A DNA stretch of 64,000 bases from Vibrio penaeicida (GTDB taxonomy: Bacteria; Pseudomonadota; Gammaproteobacteria; Enterobacterales; Vibrionaceae), in the NCBI RefSeq assembly GCF_019977755.1, contig NZ_AP025144.1, positions 2,170,001 to 2,234,000 of the forward strand, read 5' to 3'. Below the pieces are notes generated by a model. That model was not told where the DNA came from. It ran no database searches and worked only from the letters and a program-made list of their open reading frames with translations. A program made the position numbers and the translations under genes. Shown here piece by piece: positions 43,627-53,225 of the stretch. Position 1 is the first letter of the stretch, and every line of letters starts with the position of its first letter.

Positions 43627-44643
43627 GTGAAACAGCAAAATCTTATAGGGGAATCCCCTTCTTTTCTCTCTGTTCTCGATAAAGTATCAAGGCTAGCGCC
43701 TATTGAAAGACCTGTTCTCGTCATTGGAGAAAGGGGAACAGGTAAAGAACTGATCGCCCAGCGTTTACATTATCTTTCAAAGCGATGGGATCAACCACTT
43801 GTCTCAATGAACTGTTCAACCTTAAGTGAAGGGTTAATCGACTCAGAGCTATTTGGGCATGAGGCTGGGTCATTTACCGGTTCAAAAGGCAAACACCAAG
43901 GTCGTTTCGAGCGTGCAGAAAATGGTTCACTTTTTATGGATGAACTCGCTACTGCTCCTCTATCTGTGCAGGAAAAGCTCTTAAGGGTAATCGAATATGG
44001 CGAATATGAGCGAGTGGGTGGTAGCCGAACGCTTTCTGCCGATGTGAGATTGATTTGTGCAACCAATGCTGATCTACCAGAAATGGCAGAAAATGGGGAA
44101 TTCAGAGCAGACTTACTTGATCGCTTAGCGTTCGACGTCATTCACATCCCACCGCTGCGCCATAGAAAAGAAGACATCCTTTTACTCGCCGAGCAATACG
44201 CCATTAAAATGTGCCGAGAGCTATCGCTGCCCGTCTTTGTCGGTTTCGCGGATCATGCAATACAATCTCTGCTTGATTATCAATGGCCTGGCAACGTGCG
44301 TGAATTAAAAAACGTCATAGAGCGCGCTATTTATCAGCAAGGTGCAGGGGAATACCCTATTGATGAACTGGTATTCAATCCCTTTGGCACAGATTGGCAA
44401 ACTGAACTGGTTCAAAGCGAGGATGCCCCTGCGACTGATGACACGATGGGCGATATTTCTCGTATGCAATTCCCTATCGACTACAAAAGATGGCAAGAAG
44501 ATCAAGATCTCGCCTTACTGCACAAAGTCCTCGACGAATCCAAACATAATCAAAGACAAGCAGCGAAAATGCTCGGTTTGAGCTACCATCAGTTAAGGGG
44601 CATGTTGAGAAAATACAATCTCGTTGGTCAACAATCTGAGTAA
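43627..44643 (+). CDS. pspF: Psp operon transcriptional activator PspF
   Basis: A 338-residue sigma-54 activator consisting of an AAA+ domain and a C-terminal Fis-type HTH, without a receiver domain. Walker A is GERGTGKE (34-41), and the final HTH is NQRQAAKMLGLSYHQLRGML. The sigma-54 contact loop, normally GAFTGA, reads GSFTGS (81-86), an unusual double Ala-to-Ser change in otherwise normal context (HEAGSFTGSKGKHQGRF). The start is GTG at 43627 with AAGGA upstream. It diverges from pspA, as usual, and about 130 bases separate it from sapA. Confidence 0.93.
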   Translation: MKQQNLIGESPSFLSVLDKVSRLAPIERPVLVIGERGTGKELIAQRLHYLSKRWDQPLVSMNCSTLSEGLIDSELFGHEAGSFTGSKGKHQGRFERAENGSLFMDELATAPLSVQEKLLRVIEYGEYERVGGSRTLSADVRLICATNADLPEMAENGEFRADLLDRLAFDVIHIPPLRHRKEDILLLAEQYAIKMCRELSLPVFVGFADHAIQSLLDYQWPGNVRELKNVIERAIYQQGAGEYPIDELVFNPFGTDWQTELVQSEDAPATDDTMGDISRMQFPIDYKRWQEDQDLALLHKVLDESKHNQRQAAKMLGLSYHQLRGMLRKYNLVGQQSE

Positions 44644-44771
44644 AGTTTCATTTCAGCTTTATCCTTTGTGAAAAAGGGTGTGCGATGATTCTCATTTGCC
44701 CATTCGAAATCAGACTAATCGTTTGGTCTGTCAGGTAAAAAATGTTAAATTAGCCAGATCGAGAGGTACTA

Positions 44772-46442
44772 ATGAGCAGATACATTATTACCTCGTTAAG
44801 TGCCAGAATTCTCATCTCTATGAAAGCGTTCATACAATTGTCTTTAACCGTCGCCAGTGCATGGCTTCTCAGTGCATGCGGCGATGATATTGATCACAGC
44901 ATCGTAAAAAAACAAGGTTTTGTTTATTGTGGTCAAAGTTCACCTGTTTCATTTAACCCTCAACAAGTAGATAGCGGATTAACTGCGGATGCACTTAGCC
45001 AGCAAGTGTTTAATACGCTTTTAACGCTCGAACCTGAAACACATGAACCAATATCCAGCTTAGCGACAAGTTGGGATGTCAATGAAGATGGAACCGAATA
45101 CCTTTTTAATCTAAGAGAGAATGTGGAGTTTCAAACCGCGCCTTGGTTCACTCCATCCAAACCTTTTTCAGCTCATGATGTCGTCTTCAGTTTTGAGCGC
45201 ATTCTCAAAAGTTCACACCCTTTTCACTATTTAGGGCAAGGTCGCTACCCTTGGTTTGAAAGTATCGATTTTAGTGGATTGGTAAAATCGGTCGAAGCGA
45301 TTAGCGACCATCAAGTTAAATTTACGCTCACTCGTGCAGACAATACGTTTCTCCCTAACATTGCAACCCCTTATGCGGTTATCCACTCTAGTGAATACGC
45401 GGATAAGCTGATCAAACAAGGGAATAAGCATCATATCGATACCCAACCAATCGGAACCGGTCCCTTCTATTTGGATGAGTACCAAGCAGGCGATTTGATT
45501 CGCGTGAAGAAGCACACAAACTATTGGCAAGGTGAACCCGCGATGGAGCAAGTGGTATTTGATATATCAACGCGTGGCACCGGTACGTTGGCAAAATTGC
45601 TGCGTAATGAATGTGACGTGTTGTCTTCGCCTGTCTCGAGCCAGCTACCTATTATTATTGAAAATGACGAATTGGTTTTGCATGCAAAGCCGGCGATGAA
45701 TGTAGCGTTTATTGCATTGAACACGTCACACCCTGCGTTAAAAGACCGTCGCGTGCGTAAAGCTCTTAACCTTGCAATCAACCGACAAGTAATCTTAGAT
45801 TCCGTCTATTACGGTACAGGCTCAATTGCGTATACTCTTTTGCCACCAAGCTCATGGGCTTATCAAAAAGACAGTATTCAGATTCGCTATGATCGCAACT
45901 ATGCATTGGCGTTATTAGAAGAAGCTGGCTTGTCTAAAGGGTTAACTCTATCCATGTGGGTTCCATTAGAACCTCGTCCGTACAACCCTAGCCCACGTAA
46001 AACAGCAGAACAAATACAAGCAAGCTTTGCTGATATTGGGGTAACGTTGAATTTGCTGACTGACGATAGATTTAGCCGTGCGGAGCTCAATAAAAACTTA
46101 CCTAATGTCGATATGTTACTCACAGGCTGGACGGCTAGCACGGGCGACCCAGATAACTTCCTGCGTCCGCTTTTATCTTGTAACGCTGAAAAAGCAGGGT
46201 TGAATGTCTCTATGTGGTGTAACCCAGATTTCGATTTCTTATTGGACTTATCCCGAGAAACCAACCAACCAAGGTATCGACTAAACCTATATCGTCAGGC
46301 ACAAAACCTATTGAACCAAGAAATGCCCGTCATCCCACTTGCACATGGTATTCAATACCAAGCCAACCACAATTCATTAAGCGGATTTCAAATGAGCCCG
46401 TTCAATGTTCGCTCATTTCATACCGTCGAAAGGAGCGAATGA
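44772..46442 (+). CDS. sapA: Peptide ABC transporter substrate-binding protein SapA
   Basis: A 556-residue extracytoplasmic binding protein of the peptide/nickel family. The start with the best ribosome binding site (GAGAGGT) is the ATG at 44772; a second ATG at 44820 would give a compact lipoprotein signal ending in the lipobox LLSAC, so mature SapA is probably lipid-anchored. Family landmarks include AFSFERIL-type VVFSFERIL and LNLAINRQVILD. The Sap system has been tied to resistance to antimicrobial peptides and to putrescine export. It heads sapABCDF, with a 4-base overlap to sapB. Confidence 0.88.
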   Translation: MSRYIITSLSARILISMKAFIQLSLTVASAWLLSACGDDIDHSIVKKQGFVYCGQSSPVSFNPQQVDSGLTADALSQQVFNTLLTLEPETHEPISSLATSWDVNEDGTEYLFNLRENVEFQTAPWFTPSKPFSAHDVVFSFERILKSSHPFHYLGQGRYPWFESIDFSGLVKSVEAISDHQVKFTLTRADNTFLPNIATPYAVIHSSEYADKLIKQGNKHHIDTQPIGTGPFYLDEYQAGDLIRVKKHTNYWQGEPAMEQVVFDISTRGTGTLAKLLRNECDVLSSPVSSQLPIIIENDELVLHAKPAMNVAFIALNTSHPALKDRRVRKALNLAINRQVILDSVYYGTGSIAYTLLPPSSWAYQKDSIQIRYDRNYALALLEEAGLSKGLTLSMWVPLEPRPYNPSPRKTAEQIQASFADIGVTLNLLTDDRFSRAELNKNLPNVDMLLTGWTASTGDPDNFLRPLLSCNAEKAGLNVSMWCNPDFDFLLDLSRETNQPRYRLNLYRQAQNLLNQEMPVIPLAHGIQYQANHNSLSGFQMSPFNVRSFHTVERSE

Positions 46443-47404
46443 TGTTTCTATATACCATTCGACGGCTGAACTTATTCATTATCACTTTACTGATCCTCAC
46501 GTTTGTTGGGTTCAGTATTCTTAGGCTTGACCCAAATTCACCTGCGGCGTTGGATGACCTAATTCCTGGTTGGTTTCAGTACATTGGTGAGATCAGCCAA
46601 TTTGATTTCGGTCTAAACGCGCAAGGAACACCTATTTGGGATGATTTGATGGTGGTTTTTCCGGCCACATTAGAATTGTGCTTCTTTGCCTTTCTTATTG
46701 CATTAATCATCGGGTTGCCCATTGGTACTGTCGCTGGCACTCGACAAGGCAAATGGATTGATACCGTCATCTCATTTACTTCTATGTCTGGCTTTGCTGC
46801 CCCAGTATTTTGGGTGGCATTGATGCTGATTCTGGTGTTCTCGTTAAATTGGGAGCTTTTCCCAGTAGAAGGACGTTATGACCTGCTCTATGAAATCGAC
46901 CACGTAACTGGGTTTGCTATTATTGACGCCATGTTATCTGAAAGCCCGCTGAGAGCACACGCGCTTCATAGTGTACTGCAACACCTAATATTGCCGTGTA
47001 TCGTTCTCGCACTCGCGCCTACCACACAAATCATTAGCTTAATGAGAGCTTCGGTAGCAGAAGTGATGCAGCAGAATTATATACGCGCTGCCAAAATAAA
47101 CGGTCTATCCAAGTACGAGATTGTTATCGAGCACGTTATTCGAAATGCACTGCCGCCTATTATCCCAAAATTTGGCGTTCAGCTTTCTAGTATGCTGACT
47201 TTTGCCATTATTACGGAGTCCATATTCAACTGGCCTGGCATTGGACGTTGGTTGCTTGATGCACTCTCAAATCAAGATTACGTCGCGATTTCTGCGGGCG
47301 TTATGGTTGTTGCAACCTTTGTTTTGATTGCGAATATTCTATCGGATTTGATCGGAGCATTTGCGAATCCTCTGGTAAGAAAGGAATGGTATGCTGACAA
47401 ATAA
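46439..47404 (+). CDS. sapB: Sap ABC transporter permease SapB
   Basis: A 321-residue inner-membrane permease of the DppB class with six expected membrane helices. The EAA loop QNYIRAAKINGLSKYEIVIE precedes the last two helices. It pairs with SapC to form the channel. The start overlaps sapA (ATGATG at the sapA stop), and it overlaps the beginning of sapC by 14 bases. Confidence 0.92.
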   Translation: MMFLYTIRRLNLFIITLLILTFVGFSILRLDPNSPAALDDLIPGWFQYIGEISQFDFGLNAQGTPIWDDLMVVFPATLELCFFAFLIALIIGLPIGTVAGTRQGKWIDTVISFTSMSGFAAPVFWVALMLILVFSLNWELFPVEGRYDLLYEIDHVTGFAIIDAMLSESPLRAHALHSVLQHLILPCIVLALAPTTQIISLMRASVAEVMQQNYIRAAKINGLSKYEIVIEHVIRNALPPIIPKFGVQLSSMLTFAIITESIFNWPGIGRWLLDALSNQDYVAISAGVMVVATFVLIANILSDLIGAFANPLVRKEWYADK

Positions 47405-48278
47405 TGTTTATCAGGAAGAACGCGTTCCTACACAGTTTGAGCATTTCTGGAATAGCTACCGGAGTAACACCTTGGCGATGTTTGGGCTTTGGTGCTTTAT
47501 CATTTTGCTGGTTATTACGCTACTTTCACCGTGGTTAACACCCCATGATCCACAAGCTCAAACCGCTAATTTACGACTCCCCCCTTCTTGGAATGCTGAA
47601 GGTACCGTCGAGTTTTTCTTAGGAACAGATGATTTAGGAAGAGATATTCTTTCTCGGTTGATTGAAGGCTCTCAGCTCACTTTAGGTGCTGGGATTCTGA
47701 TTACGTTAATCGCTGGCATTATCGGCTGTGCCATTGGTATTTTGGCAGGTATGACCAAAGGGTTAATATCCAGTACGTTAAACCACCTCCTCGACACGGT
47801 CATGTCCATTCCCTCACTCCTGCTCGCGATCATTTTCGTCGCCTTTTTAGGGTTTGGGGAATTCAATATTTTATTGGCGATTTGTTTAGCATTGATTCCT
47901 CGATTCATCCGTTCTGTCTATGTCGCTGTTCACAATGAAGTGGAAAAAGACTACGTCATTGCCGCACGTTTAGATGGAGCGAGAAACGTTCACCTGCTTT
48001 GGAACTCTATTTTTCCAAATGTATTACCCGTGATCGCCGCTGAATTCACTATGGCGTTGTCGGTTGCCATACTTGATATAACCGCATTAGGTTTTTTGGG
48101 GCTCGGCGCACAAGCCCCGAGTACAGAATGGGGTGCGATTCTTGGTGATTCGGTAGAGCTGATCTATTCCGCACCATGGACCGTCACCTTACCCGGCTTA
48201 GTGATCATGTTTACTATTGTTGTTATTAATCTAGTTGGTGAAGGAACCCGACGCGCATTAAATGCGGGGACAGAATAA
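47391..48278 (+). CDS. sapC: Sap ABC transporter permease SapC
   Basis: A 295-residue permease of the DppC class. The conserved periplasmic segment [19 protein letters not shown] after the first helix and the EAA loop [20 protein letters not shown] are present. It is the second half of the Sap channel. The last base of its stop codon is the first base of the sapD start. Confidence 0.93.
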   Translation: MLTNNVYQEERVPTQFEHFWNSYRSNTLAMFGLWCFIILLVITLLSPWLTPHDPQAQTANLRLPPSWNAEGTVEFFLGTDDLGRDILSRLIEGSQLTLGAGILITLIAGIIGCAIGILAGMTKGLISSTLNHLLDTVMSIPSLLLAIIFVAFLGFGEFNILLAICLALIPRFIRSVYVAVHNEVEKDYVIAARLDGARNVHLLWNSIFPNVLPVIAAEFTMALSVAILDITALGFLGLGAQAPSTEWGAILGDSVELIYSAPWTVTLPGLVIMFTIVVINLVGEGTRRALNAGTE

Positions 48279-49273
48279 TGCCACTACTCGATATCAGACA
48301 CCTAACAATAGAAATTGAGACGCCGCAAGGTAAAGTGAAAGCCGTGGATCGCATGAGCCTAACCATGAATGAGGGTGAAATTCGCGGTCTTGTAGGGGAA
48401 TCTGGTTCCGGTAAAAGTTTGGTGGCGAAAGCGGTACTTGGTATTGCCAAAGACAACATGACTGTCACCGCAGACAGGCTTCGTTTAGGCAGCATCGATT
48501 TGCTGCAACTGACACCGCGAGAAAGAAGGCGCGTTATTGCTCGTGACATCGCCATGATTTTTCAGGAGCCTTCAACGTGTCTCGATCCCTCGGAACGAGT
48601 TGGACGTCAGTTAGCAGAGTCTATTCCACGTGACTCTTTCGAAGGTCGATGGTGGCAATCTTGGAAGTGGCGAAAAAAACAGGCCATGGCACTGCTCCAC
48701 AAAGTAGGAATTAAAGATCATAAACGCATCATGCGCAGTTACCCCTACGAATTAACCGATGGGGAATGCCAGAAAATCATGATAGCAATGGCGATCGCGA
48801 CCAAGCCAAGAGTACTAATAGCAGATGAGCCGACTAATGATTTAGATCCCATTACACAGTCCCAAATTCTAAGACTGCTCAGCCGAATGAATCAGGTAAA
48901 TAACACCACGATTCTCCTCATTGGGCATGATCTGACGACCATTACACAATGGGCAGACAGAATCACCGTAATGTACTGTGGTCAGTCAGTGGAGTCTGCC
49001 GCAACAAAACAGATATTAAATGCTCCAAAGCACCCATATACCGTTGCTCTTTTGCAAGCCATGCCAGATTTCAATGATTGGATCCCACACAAGTCCAAAT
49101 TACAATCTTTGCCGGGCTCAATTCCACCACTTCAACATTTACCTATTGGATGTCGCCTTGGTCCGCGCTGCCCTCACGCACAGCGCCAATGCGTTGAAAT
49201 TCCGCGAACTCAAAAAGTCAAAAACCATAAGTTTAGCTGTCATTTCCCTCTGAATATGGAGAAACGTACATGA
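48278..49273 (+). CDS. sapD: Sap ABC transporter ATPase SapD
   Basis: A 331-residue ATPase of the oligopeptide type with a C-terminal oligopeptide-transporter extension ([20 protein letters not shown]). Walker A is GESGSGKS and Walker B is VLIADEP. The signature is TDGECQKI rather than SGGE, a deviation I recall as normal for SapD. SapD has also been linked to activity of Trk potassium uptake in enteric bacteria. It overlaps sapF by 4 bases. Confidence 0.93.
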   Translation: MPLLDIRHLTIEIETPQGKVKAVDRMSLTMNEGEIRGLVGESGSGKSLVAKAVLGIAKDNMTVTADRLRLGSIDLLQLTPRERRRVIARDIAMIFQEPSTCLDPSERVGRQLAESIPRDSFEGRWWQSWKWRKKQAMALLHKVGIKDHKRIMRSYPYELTDGECQKIMIAMAIATKPRVLIADEPTNDLDPITQSQILRLLSRMNQVNNTTILLIGHDLTTITQWADRITVMYCGQSVESAATKQILNAPKHPYTVALLQAMPDFNDWIPHKSKLQSLPGSIPPLQHLPIGCRLGPRCPHAQRQCVEIPRTQKVKNHKFSCHFPLNMEKRT

Positions 49274-50052
49274 GCGCGTTGTTAGAAGTTCGTGACCTCA
49301 GAAAAACCTTTATCAGTCGCTCTGGTTTGTTCTCTAAAAAAGAACAAGAGGCAGTGAAGCCCGTAAGCTTCACTTTGGAAGCAGGACAAACGCTGGGCTT
49401 TATAGGTCAAAACGGTTCTGGGAAATCAACATTGGCTAAGATGTTAGCGGGTGTGATAGAACCGACTTCAGGAGAAATTCGCGTAATGGGAGAAAGGTTG
49501 GAGCACCGCGATTACGCCACGCGTTGCAAACTCATTCGCATGATTTTCCAAGATCCAAACACCTCTCTCAATCCTAGATTGCAGATCGGGACCATTCTCG
49601 AAGGTCCGTTGAAGCGAAATACGAACATGTCGTCAGAAGCTCGAAAGATGAGAGTGAAAGACACATTAATCCGTGTTGGCTTGCTACCTGAACATGCCTA
49701 TTTTTACCCTCAAATGTTGGCTACTGGTCAGAAGCAGCGGATTAACCTTGCCCGTGCACTTATTCTTCAACCGTCTATAATTGTTGCTGATGAAGCTCTA
49801 AATGGTCTTGATATGGCCATGCGGTCTCAGATAATAAACTTACTATTAGAGTTGCAAGACGAAATGGGTGTGTCTTTTGTTTATGTGTCGCAGCATATTG
49901 GCATAATCAAACACATCACCGATAAAATAATGGTGATGCATGAAGGGGATGTAGTCGAATCGGGATCGACTCATGACGTGATTGCCAACCCATCTCACCA
50001 GATTACGCAACGTTTGATAGAAAGCCATTTCAATAAAGCTCCCGCACATTAG
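49270..50052 (+). CDS. sapF: Sap ABC transporter ATPase SapF
   Basis: A 260-residue ATPase and the partner of SapD. Walker A is GQNGSGKS and Walker B is IIVADEA, where Ala replaces the usual Pro after Glu, as in other SapF proteins. The signature is [15 protein letters not shown], again without SGGQ. It is shorter than SapD and lacks the cysteine-bearing C-terminal extension. A DUF2927 gene starts 9 bases downstream. Confidence 0.92.
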   Translation: MSALLEVRDLRKTFISRSGLFSKKEQEAVKPVSFTLEAGQTLGFIGQNGSGKSTLAKMLAGVIEPTSGEIRVMGERLEHRDYATRCKLIRMIFQDPNTSLNPRLQIGTILEGPLKRNTNMSSEARKMRVKDTLIRVGLLPEHAYFYPQMLATGQKQRINLARALILQPSIIVADEALNGLDMAMRSQIINLLLELQDEMGVSFVYVSQHIGIIKHITDKIMVMHEGDVVESGSTHDVIANPSHQITQRLIESHFNKAPAH

Positions 50053-50060
50053 GGTTCGTT

Positions 50061-50858
50061 ATGTCGAAAAGCACAAAATTTGCGTCTTATCTCATCGGCT
50101 TTTTGGTGCTTTTCTCTTACCCAATTTATTCATATTCGCAAACCAGTCATCGCTGGTTAGACACCGCTTATCTAGAAGAAGCGTTTTACGAAGTTGCATT
50201 AAAAAACGAATACGACTCTGAAAAACAGAACGTTAGAAAATGGCGAGAGCCTATAAAGATTTTTATTGAGCATAAAGTACCGGATGAAGACATTCATACG
50301 GAGCTTGCACAAATGCATATAAAGCACCTCTCCTATCTCACGAATCACCCAATAAGCCTGACGAATGACTTAGAAGAAGCCAATATTATTTGGGTTTATA
50401 CACGTTTAAGTATTTGGGAAGACGATATCGTCAGAGTGCTGGGAAAACCGTCATTACAGCATTCCGGCAAAGCCATCTGTATGGCGAATTTTAAAACCGA
50501 TGTAGGTGGAGAACTGATTAGAGGTGGAATAATTATTCCCGTTGATCAAGCGCGTTCTAAAGGGAAACTGCTCGGCTGTGTGGTTGAAGAAATCACACAG
50601 CTACTCGGGTTACCAAACGACTCTGATAAGGTATACCCTTCAATTTTTAACGATGCGTCGCCAGAGGATTTGCTTTCCCCTCTTGATGGATTACTGCTAA
50701 AAATCCTCTACCACCCTTCTCTAAAAGTAGGTATGAGCAGAGAAGAAGCAGAGCCTATCGTGAAGCAGATTATCGCTGATTTCAAAAACGACGGTACGTT
50801 AGAAAGCGCTATTCGCGAAGTTAGGAAAGGAGAATTATACCCGCTTATGGGGTTTTAA
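50061..50858 (+). CDS. DUF2927 family exported protein
   Basis: A 265-residue protein with an N-terminal signal peptide or anchor (about residues 8-28, ending near SYSQTS). The DUF2927 landmarks are visible in the second half: EEITQLLGLPNDSD followed by YPSIFND. This stretch looks like a changed zincin motif (HExxH-type region where EE replaces HE), so enzymatic activity is doubtful. The function is unknown. The gene follows sapF by 9 bases and precedes a strong terminator, so it belongs to the sap transcript. Confidence 0.75.
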   Translation: MSKSTKFASYLIGFLVLFSYPIYSYSQTSHRWLDTAYLEEAFYEVALKNEYDSEKQNVRKWREPIKIFIEHKVPDEDIHTELAQMHIKHLSYLTNHPISLTNDLEEANIIWVYTRLSIWEDDIVRVLGKPSLQHSGKAICMANFKTDVGGELIRGGIIIPVDQARSKGKLLGCVVEEITQLLGLPNDSDKVYPSIFNDASPEDLLSPLDGLLLKILYHPSLKVGMSREEAEPIVKQIIADFKNDGTLESAIREVRKGELYPLMGF

Positions 50859-50920
50859 TTTGATCCACTAGTACGTCTCGCCGAGGGATTGAATTTATGA
50901 GAGTGGTGAGATGGAAAATA

Positions 50921-50959
50921 TACCCAAGCATCTTCAAAATGCTTGGGTACTTCTTTTTG
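50921..50959 (+). terminator. Terminator after the sap operon
   Basis: TACCCAAGCAT (50921-50931) and ATGCTTGGGTA (50939-50949) form an 11-bp perfect stem with a 7-nt loop, followed by CTTCTTTTT. Confidence 0.9.
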
Positions 50960-50962
50960 CAT

Positions 50963-51005
50963 AACTAGGTTTTAAACAACTAGGCTTAAACAACTAGGCT
51001 TAAAC
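50963..51005. repeat. Short tandem repeat AACTAGGCTTAAAC
   Basis: AACTAGGTTTTAAAC (50963-50977) is followed by two exact copies of AACTAGGCTTAAAC (50978-50991 and 50992-51005), then by diverged TTTAAG-rich sequence up to about 51045. It is in the gap between two convergent genes. Confidence 0.8.
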
Positions 51006-51054
51006 AGACATGTTTTAAGTAGCTGTATTTAAGATAGAACTGTTTTACAAAGCT

Positions 51055-51444
51055 CTATTTTTTGTTCGCTTGCTTCTTCAATTCAAAATCAAATTCATCG
51101 GGGAATAAAATCACCCCTTCTTCATTTTCATTTGGAAAAACAACCACAGAAAGTTCGTCATCCGCTAAGCCATGTGTCCATCTGCTGTGCCATTTATTCA
51201 AAGAAATAGGCTCTGGCTTACATTCTTCCCAATCACCATTCGCCCATGCTTGAGCAAACTCCTTGTTTGGCCAAACTGGTACACAATCCTCGTCCTCAGT
51301 GTTTAGCATGACACAACCATGCTCATCAGTCAGAATCCAGATCTCTCTGTTCGCTACGACCTCTTTCACACAGTATTTCAGGCGCTTTTCAGTATCGTAA
51401 CGATTAATGGTGTCAATTTGTTCTTGGTCAAGTTGCTTAGACAT
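51055..51444 (-). CDS. DUF2750 family protein
   Basis: A 129-residue acidic cytoplasmic protein. The pattern WILTDEHGCVMLNTEDEDCV, then PVWPNKEFAQAWANGDWEEC, fits the DUF2750 family, a small group of unknown function common in gamma-proteobacteria. There is no signal peptide or membrane segment. The gene is alone on the minus strand, between the sap terminator region and the rpiR-type gene. Confidence 0.8.
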   Translation of the reverse strand: MSKQLDQEQIDTINRYDTEKRLKYCVKEVVANREIWILTDEHGCVMLNTEDEDCVPVWPNKEFAQAWANGDWEECKPEPISLNKWHSRWTHGLADDELSVVVFPNENEEGVILFPDEFDFELKKQANKK

Positions 51445-51520
51445 GAAGGGTGCTCATTCAGGACTGGAATGCGGGAATTCTTTAGTATTCTCCTCATCGA
51501 GTCAAACAAAATTCATCGGG

Positions 51521-52378
51521 TCATACAAACTTTTTAAATAATTTCGCTTTATCCAACAAAACTTCTAGATCTTTCATTCGGTTACTGGTTTCAGACCACG
51601 TTGCAGACTGTATAGCCTCAACAATAGCTTCCACTAAAAACGTAATAGCAACGGTCGAATCCCAAGCAGATGGCGCTTCAATTCGAGCATGAAACACATG
51701 CTGCGCCAATTTAACAACAGGTGAACCCCATTGATCAGTAAACAAAATCAATTCGACATCTCGACTTCGAGCGATTTCTGCCAACGTTAAAATGTCATTT
51801 TCATATCGCCTAATATCAAACACTACTAAGGTATCGCCCGGTTTCATGTTGATCACATAATGCGACCAGCTGTTTGCATTCGGTTCAATCATGGTGACAT
51901 TGGCACGAATGACCTGCATGTGCGTGAACATGTATTCGGCAATGGAATGGCTAATACGCCCTCCAACTATGTATAACGGGCTATCCGGCTTACTTAGCAA
52001 TTCCACCACTTTACTAAAAGTGGCTTCATCCACCTGCGCAACTGTCTGCCTGATATTGTTCATCACGGTGTCTGCAAACCTATCCAAAAGGTGCGACTTT
52101 TCGTCCATGCTTGGAATAGAGGCGTGCTTTTCAATTGGGCTTTTCAGCGTATCCCCAATTTCCTCATGAATGCTACGCTGCATATCAGGAAACCCAGTAA
52201 AGTCGAGCTTTTTCGCCAGGCGTACCACGGTAGGCGTCGAAACTTTTGCAGCTTCCGACAGTGAAACAACCGTTCCAAGACTCGAAGCTGGGTAGTTTTC
52301 TAGCATCACATTGGCAAGTTGCCTTTCTGCTCGCGTTAACTTCGCAAATCTTGCCTTTATCCTTTCTGAAACGGTCAA
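51521..52378 (-). CDS. RpiR/MurR family transcriptional regulator with SIS domain
   Basis: A 285-residue regulator. Residues 1-77 are the RpiR helix-turn-helix domain (VSLSEAAKVSTPTVVRLAKK is the recognition region). Residues about 115-260 are a SIS domain (LYIVGGRISHSIAEYMFTHM), which normally binds a phosphosugar or another small effector. Some RpiR proteins control amine and polyol catabolism, and this one diverges from the TRAP/glutamyl-ligase cluster. Two direct repeats in the shared promoter region are possible operators. Confidence 0.88.
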   Translation of the reverse strand: MTVSERIKARFAKLTRAERQLANVMLENYPASSLGTVVSLSEAAKVSTPTVVRLAKKLDFTGFPDMQRSIHEEIGDTLKSPIEKHASIPSMDEKSHLLDRFADTVMNNIRQTVAQVDEATFSKVVELLSKPDSPLYIVGGRISHSIAEYMFTHMQVIRANVTMIEPNANSWSHYVINMKPGDTLVVFDIRRYENDILTLAEIARSRDVELILFTDQWGSPVVKLAQHVFHARIEAPSAWDSTVAITFLVEAIVEAIQSATWSETSNRMKDLEVLLDKAKLFKKFV

Positions 52379-52472
52379 ATCTTACTCCATGAAGTAGTGG
52401 CTCTATCAATTATGTCAGCCCACCTAATTGATAACATTGTAACAAACATAACACGAGATCAAAAACTGAAAA

Positions 52473-52519
52473 AATAATTTCTGTAAATATATTGACAGCA
52501 AATAATTTTCTGTAAATAT
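52473..52519. promoter_or_regulatory. Direct repeats, candidate RpiR operator
   Basis: AATAATTTCTGTAAATAT (52473-52490) and AATAATTTTCTGTAAATAT (52501-52519) are near-identical and 28 bp apart. Each contains ATTT, then CTG, then TAAAT. They lie in the divergent region between the RpiR-type gene and the TRAP operon. Confidence 0.55.
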
Positions 52520-52670
52520 AGGCACAAATAGATCAATATTTAAACACATTTAACAAATTAGCTATCTCTTGAAGATTGAAACGGAATTCATATCTTCTGG
52601 TGATATTGATTAATTATCAAATAGTTAATTGATATTAGCAGTAAGACCATATGGAACAATGGAGTCATTA

Positions 52671-53225
52671 ATGGATCAGGATCCAGTCGCATCTTTACCT
52701 ACACCCATTCGGTCATTTGTCCGCATAGTTGAAACAATAAATCGAAGAATTGGTCGGTTCGCCATGTACCTCGTCTTTGTGATGATAGGCATTTTGCTTT
52801 ACTCATCTATTTCAAAGACCTTCTTTTTCCCTTCCCTTTGGACATTGGAAATGGCTCAGTTTGTTATGGTGGCTTTCTATATGCTTGGTGGTCCTTACTC
52901 CATGCAACTCAATAGCCACGTAAGAATGGATTTGATCTACGGTAGCTGGAGTCCGAAAAAGAAAGCCATTATTGATAGCATCACTATCATCATGCTGCTG
53001 GTCTACCTTTCTATACTGTTGTACGGCGGAATATCGAGCACCAGTTACGCACTTGAATACGGTGAACGAAGCTATTCCGCTTGGCGCCCCTATATGTCTC
53101 CCATAAAGATCATCATGTGTCTCAGTATCGTGTTAATGCTTTTACAAGCGATTGCGGTCTGGTTCAGAGACATCGCCACCATTATGTATGGTGACAACTC
53201 TGAAAGTGCGGGGGCGCAATCATGA
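52671..53225 (+). CDS. dctQ: TRAP transporter small permease subunit (DctQ)
   Basis: A 184-residue inner-membrane protein with four membrane segments, the small subunit of a tripartite ATP-independent periplasmic transporter. The segment LWTLEMAQFVMVAFYMLGGP and the charged NSHVRMDLIY after helix 2 are typical. I start at the ATG at 52671 with GGAG at 52661-52664; earlier in-frame starts (52629, 52659) lack a good site. The stop overlaps the dctM start (ATGA). Confidence 0.87.
   Translation: MDQDPVASLPTPIRSFVRIVETINRRIGRFAMYLVFVMIGILLYSSISKTFFFPSLWTLEMAQFVMVAFYMLGGPYSMQLNSHVRMDLIYGSWSPKKKAIIDSITIIMLLVYLSILLYGGISSTSYALEYGERSYSAWRPYMSPIKIIMCLSIVLMLLQAIAVWFRDIATIMYGDNSESAGAQS

Noticed and set aside
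50612..50640. DUF2927 protein as an active zinc metalloprotease
   Set aside because: The expected HExxH is replaced by EEITQ, so zinc binding is doubtful.
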